A DNA stretch of 51,635 nucleotides from positions 1 through 51,635 of the forward strand of contig CAMHJC010000003.1 in the NCBI GenBank assembly GCA_946185345.1, in the 5' to 3' direction. The stretch is from an uncultured Clostridia bacterium (GTDB lineage: Bacteria; Bacillota; Clostridia; Oscillospirales; Acutalibacteraceae). The notes below the pieces were generated by a model. It was not told the DNA's origin. It did no database searches and worked only from the letters and a program-made list of their open reading frames with translations. The first letter of the stretch is position 1; every line of letters begins with the position of its first letter. The position numbers and the translations under genes were made by a program. Positions 24,422 through 32,747 of the stretch are shown here, piece after piece.

Positions 24422-25618
24422 TCAGTTGATCGAACTTTCGGTATTCTCTGTATGATCTGACCGGTTGATTTCGATAGGCCGCTCCTCGGAAATTTCCTTG
24501 AGGAAGGTGACGTATCTTGTGACCCGTACCCCTGTGTTTGTCTCGTTGACGGTGCGTTCGCTGCTTGCGATTTCAAGGAAGCCGGTGTTTTTGATTCTTT
24601 TGTCAATCTTCTCCTCGGCCTGTGCGACACATTCTTCGGAGGACAGTTCCTTTTCCGTGTAACACAGCTCATGCCACTGCTCTCGGCGCAGCACTATGGG
24701 AAACGCAAAGCCGTACAGATTCAGCGGATATTCTTCGTAAGACCTGCTGTAGTTTCCTTCGGGCAGCGAACCGAAAAGGGGAATCTCTATGCCAAACGCC
24801 ATGATCCGGCTGATATTGATGATTCTTCCGGTTGGTTCCGTCACAATCTGGCTGTAATTGACACTCTCGGAAAAGGTGCCGTCCACCAGCGCCGTGACTT
24901 TTCCGCAGGAATGTACCATCGTAACATTCTCGCCCTGCGCGGTAAACACTCCGCTCACCAGCACATCTCCCGGAATGACAATATCGCCTTCCGCGGCAAA
25001 CGGAATTCCCTGCGAAGCGGTCACTGATACAATCTGTCCCTTTTCTGAAGCCACCAGATCACACGGATCATTTTTTTCAACCTGTTTTCTGACAGGCTTT
25101 GTAGCGCTGAACTGAACCCTCGCATTGCATCCCATACACGAAACGGCGATTATGTCAAACTGAGGAAGTCTGTTTTCCAGCTCGTATTCGAGCAGCTTTC
25201 CGTCAATAGAGGATACCAGCACACCTGTTCTGATACCGGTTTCGTAGAGAACATCGGATACGCTCACGGCGTATTGCTCGGGAAGATTGACGATCTCCAC
25301 AGACCATACAAAGAGGGACAGAAACCACAGCATAAAGCAGAATACAGCGAATCCTGCCGCAAATCCGATTCTTCTCCGGTAGTTTCTGAGCCTGTAAGAA
25401 AGTCCGTATCGTGTAATGACTTCCAGATTGGTGCCGCATTTGGCGGCAACCTGGGACAGCATATTGAATTCCGACGCTGCGCAGAAGGCCAGTACCCTGT
25501 CATTCTCTTTTTTTACATTGAAAACAGAGAGCCCCCGACGATTGGCAATATTCAAAAATCTTTCCGGAGAGTTTCCGGTTATCTCAAAGCAAACCGTTTC
25601 CTTCCATGCGCCAGACAT
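24422..25618 (-). CDS. yqfD: Sporulation protein YqfD
   Basis: 398 residues; mother-cell sporulation protein of unknown mechanism. Seen: an N-terminal cytoplasmic region with GNSPERFLNIANRRGLSVFNV, one membrane segment at about 90-112 (RIGFAAGFAVFCFMLWFLSL), then a large outside domain with a CMGCNARVQF segment and GDIVIPGDVLVSG. I chose the ATG at 25618 because AAAGGAGG sits 8 bases upstream. The yqfC stop overlaps this SD region. Operon yqfC-yqfD as in Bacillus, where it is SigE-dependent. The phoH gene that follows in Bacillus is absent here; a convergent glycosylase gene takes its place. Confidence 0.92.
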   Translation of the reverse strand: MSGAWKETVCFEITGNSPERFLNIANRRGLSVFNVKKENDRVLAFCAASEFNMLSQVAAKCGTNLEVITRYGLSYRLRNYRRRIGFAAGFAVFCFMLWFLSLFVWSVEIVNLPEQYAVSVSDVLYETGIRTGVLVSSIDGKLLEYELENRLPQFDIIAVSCMGCNARVQFSATKPVRKQVEKNDPCDLVASEKGQIVSVTASQGIPFAAEGDIVIPGDVLVSGVFTAQGENVTMVHSCGKVTALVDGTFSESVNYSQIVTEPTGRIINISRIMAFGIEIPLFGSLPEGNYSRSYEEYPLNLYGFAFPIVLRREQWHELCYTEKELSSEECVAQAEEKIDKRIKNTGFLEIASSERTVNETNTGVRVTRYVTFLKEISEERPIEINRSDHTENTESSIN

Positions 25619-25632
25619 GTATTCATCCTCCT

Positions 25633-25935
25633 TTACGCAAAGCTCACTGACAAGATATTCCCGCATATGACGATGGATTTCTGAAGCATTCTGCAAATGC
25701 ACAGACAGCTTCCTTCCACTATGACGCTTCTGGAATAGGTTGAAATGATAATCCGCTGGTCACTGTAATCGCATACGCTTCTGAATCCCTCTATCAGCAG
25801 TCCTCTGCCGACTTCCAATGTAATCCGGCAATCGCCGCGGCTGAGATCGGGAGATGTATTCATCAGCTTCCTGAGGAATTTTTCCGACAAGCCGTTGCCC
25901 ACAGACGGAGTATTCTCCTTATTGTTGTTATTCAT
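25633..25935 (-). CDS. yqfC: Sporulation protein YqfC
   Basis: 100 residues, YabP/YqfC family: an N-terminal helical stretch (SEKFLRKLMNTSPD) followed by short strands rich in Val/Ile (RGLLIEGFRSVCDYSDQRIII). Family members are SigE-driven mother-cell proteins of unknown mechanism. The ATG at 25935 is chosen because AGGAGTG lies upstream and the family starts there; the frame stays open 11 codons further up. First gene of the yqfC-yqfD pair, with a SigE-like promoter 20 bases upstream. Confidence 0.88.
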   Translation of the reverse strand: MNNNNKENTPSVGNGLSEKFLRKLMNTSPDLSRGDCRITLEVGRGLLIEGFRSVCDYSDQRIIISTYSRSVIVEGSCLCICRMLQKSIVICGNILSVSFA

Positions 25936-25957
25936 CGCTTTCACTCCTGTCGGAACA

Positions 25958-25987
25958 TCTATATGCACATTCCATTTAAAATATCAC
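25958..25987 (-). promoter_or_regulatory. SigE-like promoter of yqfC-yqfD
   Basis: Minus strand GTGATATT (25980-25987), 14-base spacer, CATATAGA (25958-25965). This fits the Bacillus SigE pattern (-35 GKMATATT, -10 CATAYAHT) at 7 of 8 and 6 of 8 positions with the usual spacing. In Bacillus the same operon is SigE-controlled. Confidence 0.5.
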
Positions 25988-26038
25988 GTTATTTATTTCG
26001 CCATTTTCTCATATCCATTGCCTGAAAGGGTGATATTT

Positions 26039-27178
26039 TTGAAACGGTACAAAACGTATAAACGGGATTTGTTTCCTCTGGCGGCAGCCGCCATTTCCGC
26101 CGCAGCCTGCGCCGCATTTCTGATCTATTCGGGAGAAGCGGCCGAAGCGGTACGCAGAGGGATCAATATTTGCGGCGTAAGCGTAATTCCTTCGCTCTTT
26201 CCCATGATGTTTCTTGCACAATACATGATTAAAAGCGGAGCTGCAGAACTTGCGGGAAGCCTGCTGGAAAAACCGACCCGAGCGCTGTTCGGATTGCCGG
26301 GAATCTGCGGCATTGCCCTGATGACCGCCTTCATCGGCGGATATCCAGCCGGAGCAAGAGCCGCCGAATCCCTTACCGATTGCGGAGCCATCAGCCGCAG
26401 GGAAGGAGAGCGCCTTGCCAACATCGCCTTTTGCTCCGGCCCCGGATTTGCCATCGGCATGGTCGGCGCCGGTCTCTACAACAATCAATCTGTCGGAATG
26501 TTGATATTGACAGCGCAGGCAATTTCCTGTATAATGATTGGAATAGTGTACAATATTGCCTGCGGCCTTCGCCATTCCTCACCTCACAAAAGAACCGAGG
26601 ACGACATTCGTCATACCGCTATCGCCCGAAGCCATGACGCCTTTGTCACGGCGGCAGCGGATACGGCTTCCACCATGCTCGGCATGTGCAGCTTTATTAT
26701 ATTGTTTCAGGTGATAACGTCCGTTCTGGACGCAGCAGGCATCAATCAGGCACTCGGCAGACTGTCTCAGTCCGCTCATTTCGGAGACACAGGGGAATAT
26801 CTGCTCCCGTGCATCACGGAAGTGACCGGAGGGAGCATCATTTCAGTCAAAGCCGGACTGCCTTTGACCGCTTTTGTAATGGGATTCGGCGGTTTATCGG
26901 TGCATTTTCAGAATTTCGCCCTTTGCCGCACGATTCGTCCGAGAAAGTGGCTGTATATTCTCACAAGGCTTGTTCAGGGAATACTTTGCAGCCTTCTTGT
27001 CTCACTTGCGCTCAGACTGCCCTGCTTTGCTTCGGTATCTGTCCCTGCCGCAAAGACGGTTATTGACAGTGTGCCGGCTGAATTCTCACAAGTATCCACA
27101 GGCTTCGGCTGCACGATGCTTGTCATGTGCCTGATGAGCGTTATCTGCCTGCCGCAAAGCCGGAAGGAGAGTTATTGA
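26039..27178 (+). CDS. ylbJ: Sporulation integral membrane protein YlbJ
   Basis: 379 residues, polytopic membrane protein of the nucleoside-recognition (gate) family; in Bacillus, YlbJ (SpoVV) is needed for dipicolinic acid movement into the forespore. Seen: repeated gate segments NICGVSVIPSLFPMMFLAQYM and the later FIILFQVI, with the GGYPAGARAAESL and SGPGFAIGMVG motifs. Start is TTG at 26039 because AAAGGG (26025-26030) lies 8 bases upstream; the GTG at 26030 overlaps that SD. Divergent from yqfC. The small Cys-rich gene follows after 2 bases. Confidence 0.92.
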   Translation: MKRYKTYKRDLFPLAAAAISAAACAAFLIYSGEAAEAVRRGINICGVSVIPSLFPMMFLAQYMIKSGAAELAGSLLEKPTRALFGLPGICGIALMTAFIGGYPAGARAAESLTDCGAISRREGERLANIAFCSGPGFAIGMVGAGLYNNQSVGMLILTAQAISCIMIGIVYNIACGLRHSSPHKRTEDDIRHTAIARSHDAFVTAAADTASTMLGMCSFIILFQVITSVLDAAGINQALGRLSQSAHFGDTGEYLLPCITEVTGGSIISVKAGLPLTAFVMGFGGLSVHFQNFALCRTIRPRKWLYILTRLVQGILCSLLVSLALRLPCFASVSVPAAKTVIDSVPAEFSQVSTGFGCTMLVMCLMSVICLPQSRKESY

Positions 27179-27180
27179 CA

Positions 27181-27402
27181 ATGAATTTATCAAAGCTTTT
27201 CGGAAAAAACATTATTCCATCATGCAAATATTGCTTTTATTACGTTGACAGTCCGGATCAATCTGGTAAAATGATATGTGAAAAAGGCAAGGATTGCGAA
27301 AACAGCTCCGGCTGCGGAGCGTTCCGTTACGAACCTACCCTGCGTGAGCCTAGGGAGCTGCCCCTGATGGCTGAATTCAACCCAGAGGATTTCAGGATTT
27401 AA
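27181..27402 (+). CDS. Small Cys-rich protein, conserved clostridial type
   Basis: 73 residues: LFGKNIIPSCKYCFYY, then MICEKGKDCENSSGCGAFRYEP. The five cysteines (CxxC, then C, C, C) suggest a zinc site. The frame fits a clostridial pattern I recall, a K-N-I-x-P-x-C-x-Y-C opening and a C-x(n)-F-x-Y-D/E-P closing, found in many uncharacterised small proteins. ATG at 27181 with AAGGAG upstream, 2 bases after ylbJ, so co-transcribed. Function unknown. Confidence 0.75.
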   Translation: MNLSKLFGKNIIPSCKYCFYYVDSPDQSGKMICEKGKDCENSSGCGAFRYEPTLREPRELPLMAEFNPEDFRI

Positions 27403-27429
27403 CTATTTCCGGACAGGAGCCACTGAATC

Positions 27430-27921
27430 ATGAATATTTTTGTAAGAGAATACACCCCCACGGATATTGACGCAATGAGGGACATCTGGAATTACGTCGT
27501 CCGTGAGGCAAACGCCTTTCCTCAGACCGACGAGCTGAATTCAGAGACGGCACGGAACTTCTTTGAACAGCAGACCTTCTGCGGCGTTGCGGTTGACACG
27601 GACAGCGGTGAAGTGCTGGGGATGTACATTCTTCACCCGAACAACGTCGGAAGATGCGGCCATATCTGCAACGCCAGCTACGCAGTGAAGCCCGGCATGA
27701 GAGGCCGTCACATCGGTGAGCGGCTTGTCACTCACTGCATGGAACAGGGAAGGAAAGAGGGCTTCGGCCTATTGCAGTTCAACGCCGTGGTAAGTACCAA
27801 TTACGGCGCGCGTCATCTGTACGAAAAGCTCGGATTTGTTCCCCTTGGTACCATCCCAAAGGGATTCCGGCTTGACAGCGGAGAGTATGAGGATATAGTG
27901 GTTTATTACCACACTCTCTGA
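27430..27921 (+). CDS. GNAT-family N-acetyltransferase
   Basis: 163 residues. The acetyl-CoA loop reads GMRGRHIGERLVTHCMEQG, preceded by the strand SYAVKPG; FNAVVSTNYGARHLYEKLGF is the typical late GNAT motif. The N-terminus VREYTPTDIDAMRDIWNYV resembles members near the phosphinothricin/L-amino-acid acetyltransferase branch. Substrate not predictable. ATG at 27430 with AGGAG upstream, 27 bases after the Cys-rich gene. Confidence 0.85.
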   Translation: MNIFVREYTPTDIDAMRDIWNYVVREANAFPQTDELNSETARNFFEQQTFCGVAVDTDSGEVLGMYILHPNNVGRCGHICNASYAVKPGMRGRHIGERLVTHCMEQGRKEGFGLLQFNAVVSTNYGARHLYEKLGFVPLGTIPKGFRLDSGEYEDIVVYYHTL

Positions 27922-27954
27922 TCAATACCCGCGAACGGAAGGATTTTATTAAAA

Positions 27955-28518
27955 ATGAAACTGATACTTGCATCCGGCTCACCCAGACGCAGAGAGCTTC
28001 TGGAAATGACGGGACTAAAATTTGAAGTTGTCACAAGCGATGCCGACGAGAATATTCCGGAAGGAACCGACCCGGGCATCGCCGCACTTGAAATCAGCCA
28101 AAGAAAGGCGCTGGCGGTTGCCCGTCTTGACAGGTGCAAAGGAAGCGTTGTAATAGGAGCCGACACTATTGTAAGTCTTGACGGCAGAAAATTCGGCAAA
28201 CCGAAGGATGCGGAAGATGCCTACCGCATGCTTTCGGCGTTATCGAACAGAACCCACACCGTATACACCGGCGTTTCCATTGTCAACAGCGACCTGACCG
28301 TCAACAAGTTTGTGGAAAGTACCGAGGTGCATTTTTATCCTCTAAGTGAAAGGCAGATCAATGATTACATTGCCACCGGAGAATATTCCGACAAAGCCGG
28401 CGGATATGCCATTCAAGGCGGAGGAGCTGTATTCGTCAGCGGAATTATAGGCGATTACTACAACGTTATGGGCCTTCCTATCGGAAGGCTTATGCAGGAA
28501 ATACGCAAGATACATTGA
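27955..28518 (+). CDS. maf: Maf-family nucleoside triphosphate pyrophosphatase
   Basis: 187 residues; hydrolyses non-canonical or dTTP/UTP-type nucleotides to monophosphates, linked to septation arrest. Seen: LASGSPRRRELL at the N-terminus, VIGADTIV, KPKDAEDAYRML and GEYSDKAGGYAIQG, all family blocks, in the usual order. Complete. A GAACGGAAGGA SD lies upstream. Likely same transcript as the GNAT gene. Confidence 0.95.
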   Translation: MKLILASGSPRRRELLEMTGLKFEVVTSDADENIPEGTDPGIAALEISQRKALAVARLDRCKGSVVIGADTIVSLDGRKFGKPKDAEDAYRMLSALSNRTHTVYTGVSIVNSDLTVNKFVESTEVHFYPLSERQINDYIATGEYSDKAGGYAIQGGGAVFVSGIIGDYYNVMGLPIGRLMQEIRKIH

Positions 28519-28537
28519 ATAAAGGAAAGTGAAGCAA

Positions 28538-29419
28538 GTGAAAATTAAAGATATTATCAGAGAAAACCACGCCATCTTCTCGTGCGAGATTTTCCCTCCG
28601 AAAAGCTACATGAATATTGACAAAACCAAGGCGGTTGCCAAATCCATCTGCGAGCTGAATCCCGATTTTGTGAGTGTGACATACGGTGCGGGAGGAGGAA
28701 CTTCTCAGCAGACGGTTGAGATTGCCCGTTACATAAACGAAAACGGCAACACGGCGCTGGCGCATCTCACCTGCGCTTCTTCCAACCGCCAGGAGGTTGC
28801 CGCCGCCATAGAAAAGCTGAAGGCCTACGGCATTGAGAATATTCTCGCCCTTCGGGGAGATATTCTGGAAGAAAACAGGGACAAGCCCCGTGACTTCACC
28901 TTCGCAAGCGAGCTTGTCACCGAGATCAAGCAGCACGGCGATTTCTGCATCGGCGCGGCATGCTATCCGGAAGGTCATGTGGAATGTGAAAGCATGGAAC
29001 AGGATCTCAACAACCTCAAAGCGAAGGTTGACTGCGGCGTGGACTTTCTCACCACGCAGATGTTTTTTGACAACACCGCCTTTTACAGCTTCATGTTCCG
29101 GGCGTTGAAGAAGAACATCAACGTGCCGATTATTGCGGGAATTATGCCCATGACCAATTCTGCGCAGATCGTGCGGAGCTGCAAGCTGTCCGGCGCCACC
29201 CTTCCGACACGATTCCGCAGAATCGCCGACAAATTCGGAGACAATCCCGAGGCGATGAAGCAGGCCGGCATTGCCTACGCCACTGAACAGATCATCGACC
29301 TGATCGCCAACGGTGTCAAGGGAATTCATCTCTACACGATGAACAAGCCTGACGTGGCGGAAAAAATCATGTCCAATCTTTCCTTTATCGTGGGAGCCGA
29401 CAGGATATGCATGAAATAA
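28538..29419 (+). CDS. metF: Methylenetetrahydrofolate reductase
   Basis: 293 residues; reduces 5,10-methylene-THF to 5-methyl-THF, the methyl donor for MetH. Seen: FSCEIFPPKS near the N-terminus, FVSVTYGAGGG, HLTCAS, GIENILALRGD, GAACYPEGH, and FLTTQMFFDN. Start GTG at 28538, chosen because AAAGGAAAG lies 8 bases upstream; a GTG at 28529 overlaps the SD. Its end overlaps the next gene by 13 bases, so coupled translation with the MetH activation gene. Confidence 0.95.
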   Translation: MKIKDIIRENHAIFSCEIFPPKSYMNIDKTKAVAKSICELNPDFVSVTYGAGGGTSQQTVEIARYINENGNTALAHLTCASSNRQEVAAAIEKLKAYGIENILALRGDILEENRDKPRDFTFASELVTEIKQHGDFCIGAACYPEGHVECESMEQDLNNLKAKVDCGVDFLTTQMFFDNTAFYSFMFRALKKNINVPIIAGIMPMTNSAQIVRSCKLSGATLPTRFRRIADKFGDNPEAMKQAGIAYATEQIIDLIANGVKGIHLYTMNKPDVAEKIMSNLSFIVGADRICMK

Positions 29420-30093
29420 ACTCCGGCAAATGGTACAGCCAGGCAAGTATTGACGAAGTGCTGCGTTATTCCGGCATCCGCAGCGCAGAAAACTGCGGAG
29501 AAGGGTTGATTTCCGAAGCGGTCAACGCCGTGAATCAGATAGGGGAGTCATCTTTGCCCAAGGTGATCACCCGTGAATGTCTGCTGCATTTGAGCGGTCA
29601 TGTGTGTTCTGTTGACGGCATTCCATTCACCAGTCAATCGCTTGCATCCCACCTCAGGGACTGCGACAGGGTACTGCTGTTTGCCGCAACGCTCGGCAGC
29701 GGCGTGGATATGCTTATCGGACGTTATTCGGCGGTCAGAATGAGCTACGCAGTCATGCTTCAAGGCGCTGCCGCCGCTCTCATCGAACTGTATTGTGATA
29801 ACGAATGTGCCGTACTGGAAAAAAAATACGGGAAAAGCGGCTATTATCTCCGCCCTCGTTTCAGTCCCGGATACGGTGACTTTCCGCTTGAAAGCCAGCA
29901 TGTCCTGACCGATTATCTCAGCGCATACAAATACACCGGCATCACCGTCAGCGGCAGCGGACAAATGACTCCCATGAAGTCCGTCACCGCCGTTATCGGT
30001 CTGTCCCGAACGCCGGGAAGCAGACGAGGCAGCTGCGCAAGCGGCAAATGCGCCGATTGTCCCAATACGGGCTGTCAGTTCAGACGTGCCTGA
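29407..30093 (+). CDS. Separate MetH activation-domain protein
   Basis: 228 residues. Matches the S-adenosylmethionine-dependent activation domain found at the C-terminus of long MetH: LFAATLGSGVD, GYYLRPRFSPGYGDFPL (the R-x3-GYGD-P core), and TPMKSVTAVIGLS. A Cys-rich tail (CASGKCADCPNTGC) follows. Its role would be to re-methylate inactive cob(II)alamin MetH. The gene overlaps metF and precedes metH by 50 bases, so the operon supplies methyl-THF, reactivation and methyl transfer. A stand-alone activation protein matches the short MetH next door. Confidence 0.9.
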   Translation: MHEINSGKWYSQASIDEVLRYSGIRSAENCGEGLISEAVNAVNQIGESSLPKVITRECLLHLSGHVCSVDGIPFTSQSLASHLRDCDRVLLFAATLGSGVDMLIGRYSAVRMSYAVMLQGAAAALIELYCDNECAVLEKKYGKSGYYLRPRFSPGYGDFPLESQHVLTDYLSAYKYTGITVSGSGQMTPMKSVTAVIGLSRTPGSRRGSCASGKCADCPNTGCQFRRA

Positions 30094-30143
30094 TTCATAT
30101 ATTATTTATCATTTTTATACAATAAAAGACGGGTGAAATCTCA

Positions 30144-32540
30144 ATGAAGAATATTACCGCATTGCTCGGAAAAAGGATATTGTTTTTTGACGGCGGCATG
30201 GGAACCATGCTTCAGGGCAGCGGACTCAAGGCGGGAGAACTGCCGGAACTGCTCAATATAACCAACCCCGGGCTTATCACCTCGATTCACAAAAAATATT
30301 ATGACGCAGGCTGCAACATCGCCACGGTCAACACGTTCGGGGCCAACGCCTGCAAGCTAAAAGACACCGGCTATTCCGTCGAACAGATTGTTTCGGCCGC
30401 CATAGCTTGCGCAAAGGAGGCAAGAGCGCCGTACGATTCCTCCGAGGATCTTTTCATTGCCATGGACATGGGTCCGATAGGCAGACTCATTGAGCCTATG
30501 GGCGATCTGAGCTTTGATGAAGCCTACTCACTGTTTGCGGAAATGGCTTCGGCAGGCGAAAAAGCCGGAGCGGATCTTATTCTGATCGAAACCATGGGGG
30601 CTACCTATGAGGTGAAGGCCGCCGTGCTCGCCGCAAAGGAAAACACTTCGCTCCCCGTATTTGTCACATGTGCCTACGACGCTTCGGGCAAAACCTTTAC
30701 CGGTGCGGATTATGAAGCGGTTACAGCTTTGCTGGAAGGACTGCGTGTTGACGCATTCGGCTTAAACTGCGGACTTGGCCCCGATGAACTGTATCCAGTG
30801 ATCAAGTCGCTTTCAGAAATTTCCTCCCTTCCTCTCATATTCAATCCCAATGCCGGACTGCCAAAACAGAAGGACGGTGCGACTTACTTCGACGTCAATC
30901 CTGAGGACTTTGCACGTTCCATGCAAAAAGCCGCAAAACTCGGTCTGAGCATAATGGGCGGATGCTGCGGCACAACGCCGGAACATATGAGTGCCATGAT
31001 CAGTCTATGCCGCGATATGCCTGCGCAAAGTGTTTCCGACAAAGGCATTACCATGGTATCCTCTTACACACACGCCGTCAGAATCGGCAGGGAGCCGCTC
31101 ATCGTAGGCGAGAGAATCAATCCCACCGGCAAAAAACGATTCAAGGAAGCTCTCAAAAACGACGAAATTTCCTACATTCTCGGTGAAGGAATCGCACAGC
31201 AGGACGCCGGCGCTCATATTCTGGATGTCAATGTCGGCATGCCCGGCATTGACGAACCGGCCATGCTGGTTAAGGCAGTCACAAAGCTTCAAGCGGTCAT
31301 TGATCTTCCGCTTCAGATAGACACTTCCAACGCCGAAGCGATGGAACGTGCGCTTCGCCGCTACAACGGCAAACCGCTCATCAATTCGGTCAGCGGAAAA
31401 GAAGAATCCATGCGGGCGGTATTTCCTCTTGTGAGCAAATACGGCGGAACCGTGGTTGGACTTGCCCTTGACGACAGCGGCATTCCCGCTACAGCCGAAG
31501 GTCGTGTCGCCATCGCACGCAAAATCATCGATACCGCCGCCGAATACGGCATCAGCCGCAAGGATATTATCATAGACGGCCTTACCCTCACCGTAAGCGC
31601 AGAGCCGGAGTCGGCCAATATTACCCTCGAAACGCTCCGCCGTGTCAAGAGCGAACTCGGCGTATGCACTACCCTTGGCGTGTCGAATATTTCATTCGGA
31701 CTGCCGAAAAGGGAAATCATCAATTCGGTCTTTTACACGAGCGCACTCAATGCGGGACTCGACTGCGCCATCATCAATCCGAAATCCGAAGCCATGATGA
31801 ATTCCTACTATTCGTACCGGGCTCTGTGCGGATACGACCCCGCATGCGGCGAATATATCGCCAAATACAGCGCCATGAGCGATACTGCCGCCCCGAAGCC
31901 GGCGCAGTCAATTTCTCTGAAATCCGCCATCATTTCCGGACTCAGTCAGGAATCCGCCTCCATCGTCCGCACCAAACTTACTTCCGGCTGCGCTGATGAT
32001 CCTATGGATATCATTAAAAATGAGCTGATTCCCGCATTGAATGAGGTCGGCGACGGATTTGAAAAGGGAACGGTATTCCTTCCTCAGCTGCTCATGAGTG
32101 CAGAAGCCGCCAAAGCTTCATTTGAAGTGCTCAAGGAAGTGCTGGCCGACACCGGCTCCGATGAGAAAATCGGAAGGGTTATTCTCGCAACGGTAAAAGA
32201 CGATATTCACGACATTGGAAAAAATATCGTCAAAGTGCTGCTTGAAAATTACCGCTTTGATGTGATCGACCTCGGCAGGGATGTTCCCGCCGAAATGGTA
32301 CTGGAAAACGTACGCAAATACAACATAAAAGCCGTCGGACTCAGCGCTCTGATGACCACCACCGTTGTACGCATGGAGGAGACAATCCGGCTGCTCAACC
32401 GGGAGACTCCCGATGTAAAGATTTTCGTCGGCGGTGCGGTGCTGACCGAAGATTATGCCATGCAGATCGGCGCGGACGCTTACTGCCGTGACGCCATGGC
32501 CTCGGTTCGCTATTGCCAGAAGCTATTTGAAGCTAATTGA
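30144..32540 (+). CDS. metH: Cobalamin-dependent methionine synthase without activation domain
   Basis: 798 residues; transfers methyl from 5-methyl-THF via cobalamin to homocysteine. Domain order: homocysteine-binding barrel 1-290 with zinc ligands C209 (LNCGLGP) and C274-C275 (GGCCGTTPEH); pterin-binding barrel about 300-560 (VGERINPTGKKRF, DVNVGMPG); cobalamin cap and binding domain about 600-798 with DIHDIGKN (His689 is the lower cobalt ligand) and VGLSALMTTTV. The usual C-terminal activation domain is missing and is encoded by the upstream gene. A terminator follows 14 bases after the stop. Confidence 0.95.
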   Translation: MKNITALLGKRILFFDGGMGTMLQGSGLKAGELPELLNITNPGLITSIHKKYYDAGCNIATVNTFGANACKLKDTGYSVEQIVSAAIACAKEARAPYDSSEDLFIAMDMGPIGRLIEPMGDLSFDEAYSLFAEMASAGEKAGADLILIETMGATYEVKAAVLAAKENTSLPVFVTCAYDASGKTFTGADYEAVTALLEGLRVDAFGLNCGLGPDELYPVIKSLSEISSLPLIFNPNAGLPKQKDGATYFDVNPEDFARSMQKAAKLGLSIMGGCCGTTPEHMSAMISLCRDMPAQSVSDKGITMVSSYTHAVRIGREPLIVGERINPTGKKRFKEALKNDEISYILGEGIAQQDAGAHILDVNVGMPGIDEPAMLVKAVTKLQAVIDLPLQIDTSNAEAMERALRRYNGKPLINSVSGKEESMRAVFPLVSKYGGTVVGLALDDSGIPATAEGRVAIARKIIDTAAEYGISRKDIIIDGLTLTVSAEPESANITLETLRRVKSELGVCTTLGVSNISFGLPKREIINSVFYTSALNAGLDCAIINPKSEAMMNSYYSYRALCGYDPACGEYIAKYSAMSDTAAPKPAQSISLKSAIISGLSQESASIVRTKLTSGCADDPMDIIKNELIPALNEVGDGFEKGTVFLPQLLMSAEAAKASFEVLKEVLADTGSDEKIGRVILATVKDDIHDIGKNIVKVLLENYRFDVIDLGRDVPAEMVLENVRKYNIKAVGLSALMTTTVVRMEETIRLLNRETPDVKIFVGGAVLTEDYAMQIGADAYCRDAMASVRYCQKLFEAN

Positions 32541-32554
32541 ATTTTCCCAGTCTG

Positions 32555-32590
32555 CACAGCATTTGCCTTTGTGTGAATGCTGTGTTTTTT
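32555..32590 (+). terminator. Intrinsic terminator after metH
   Basis: CACAGCATT (32555-32563) pairs with AATGCTGTG (32576-32584), followed by TTTTTT (32585-32590). Ends the metF operon. Confidence 0.85.
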
Positions 32591-32648
32591 GGTTGGATTG
32601 GCCTGATTAAAATTGTTTTTGCGCTATACAAAAAAAATGATATTTTTA

Positions 32649-32677
32649 TTGAATTGCAGATAATTGTATGATATAAT
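32649..32677 (+). promoter_or_regulatory. Promoter of the TepA-like/uppP unit
   Basis: TTGAAT (32649-32654), 17-base spacer, TATAAT (32672-32677), with TG one base before the -10. A strong extended -10 promoter about 70 bases before the first gene. Confidence 0.7.
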
Positions 32678-32747
32678 TTAAGGGTATAAATTTTTTCGCC
32701 TGTCAAATAATATAACAAGCGTCAGACGCATTATATTTAGAAGGGCG

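Noticed and set aside
25995-26020. SigE promoter for ylbJ (CATATC near 26010)
   Set aside because: The -10 part is weak and no -35 at 13-15 bases fits; not enough support.
28519-28537. SAM or cobalamin riboswitch before metF
   Set aside because: Only 19 bases separate maf and metF; no room for a riboswitch.
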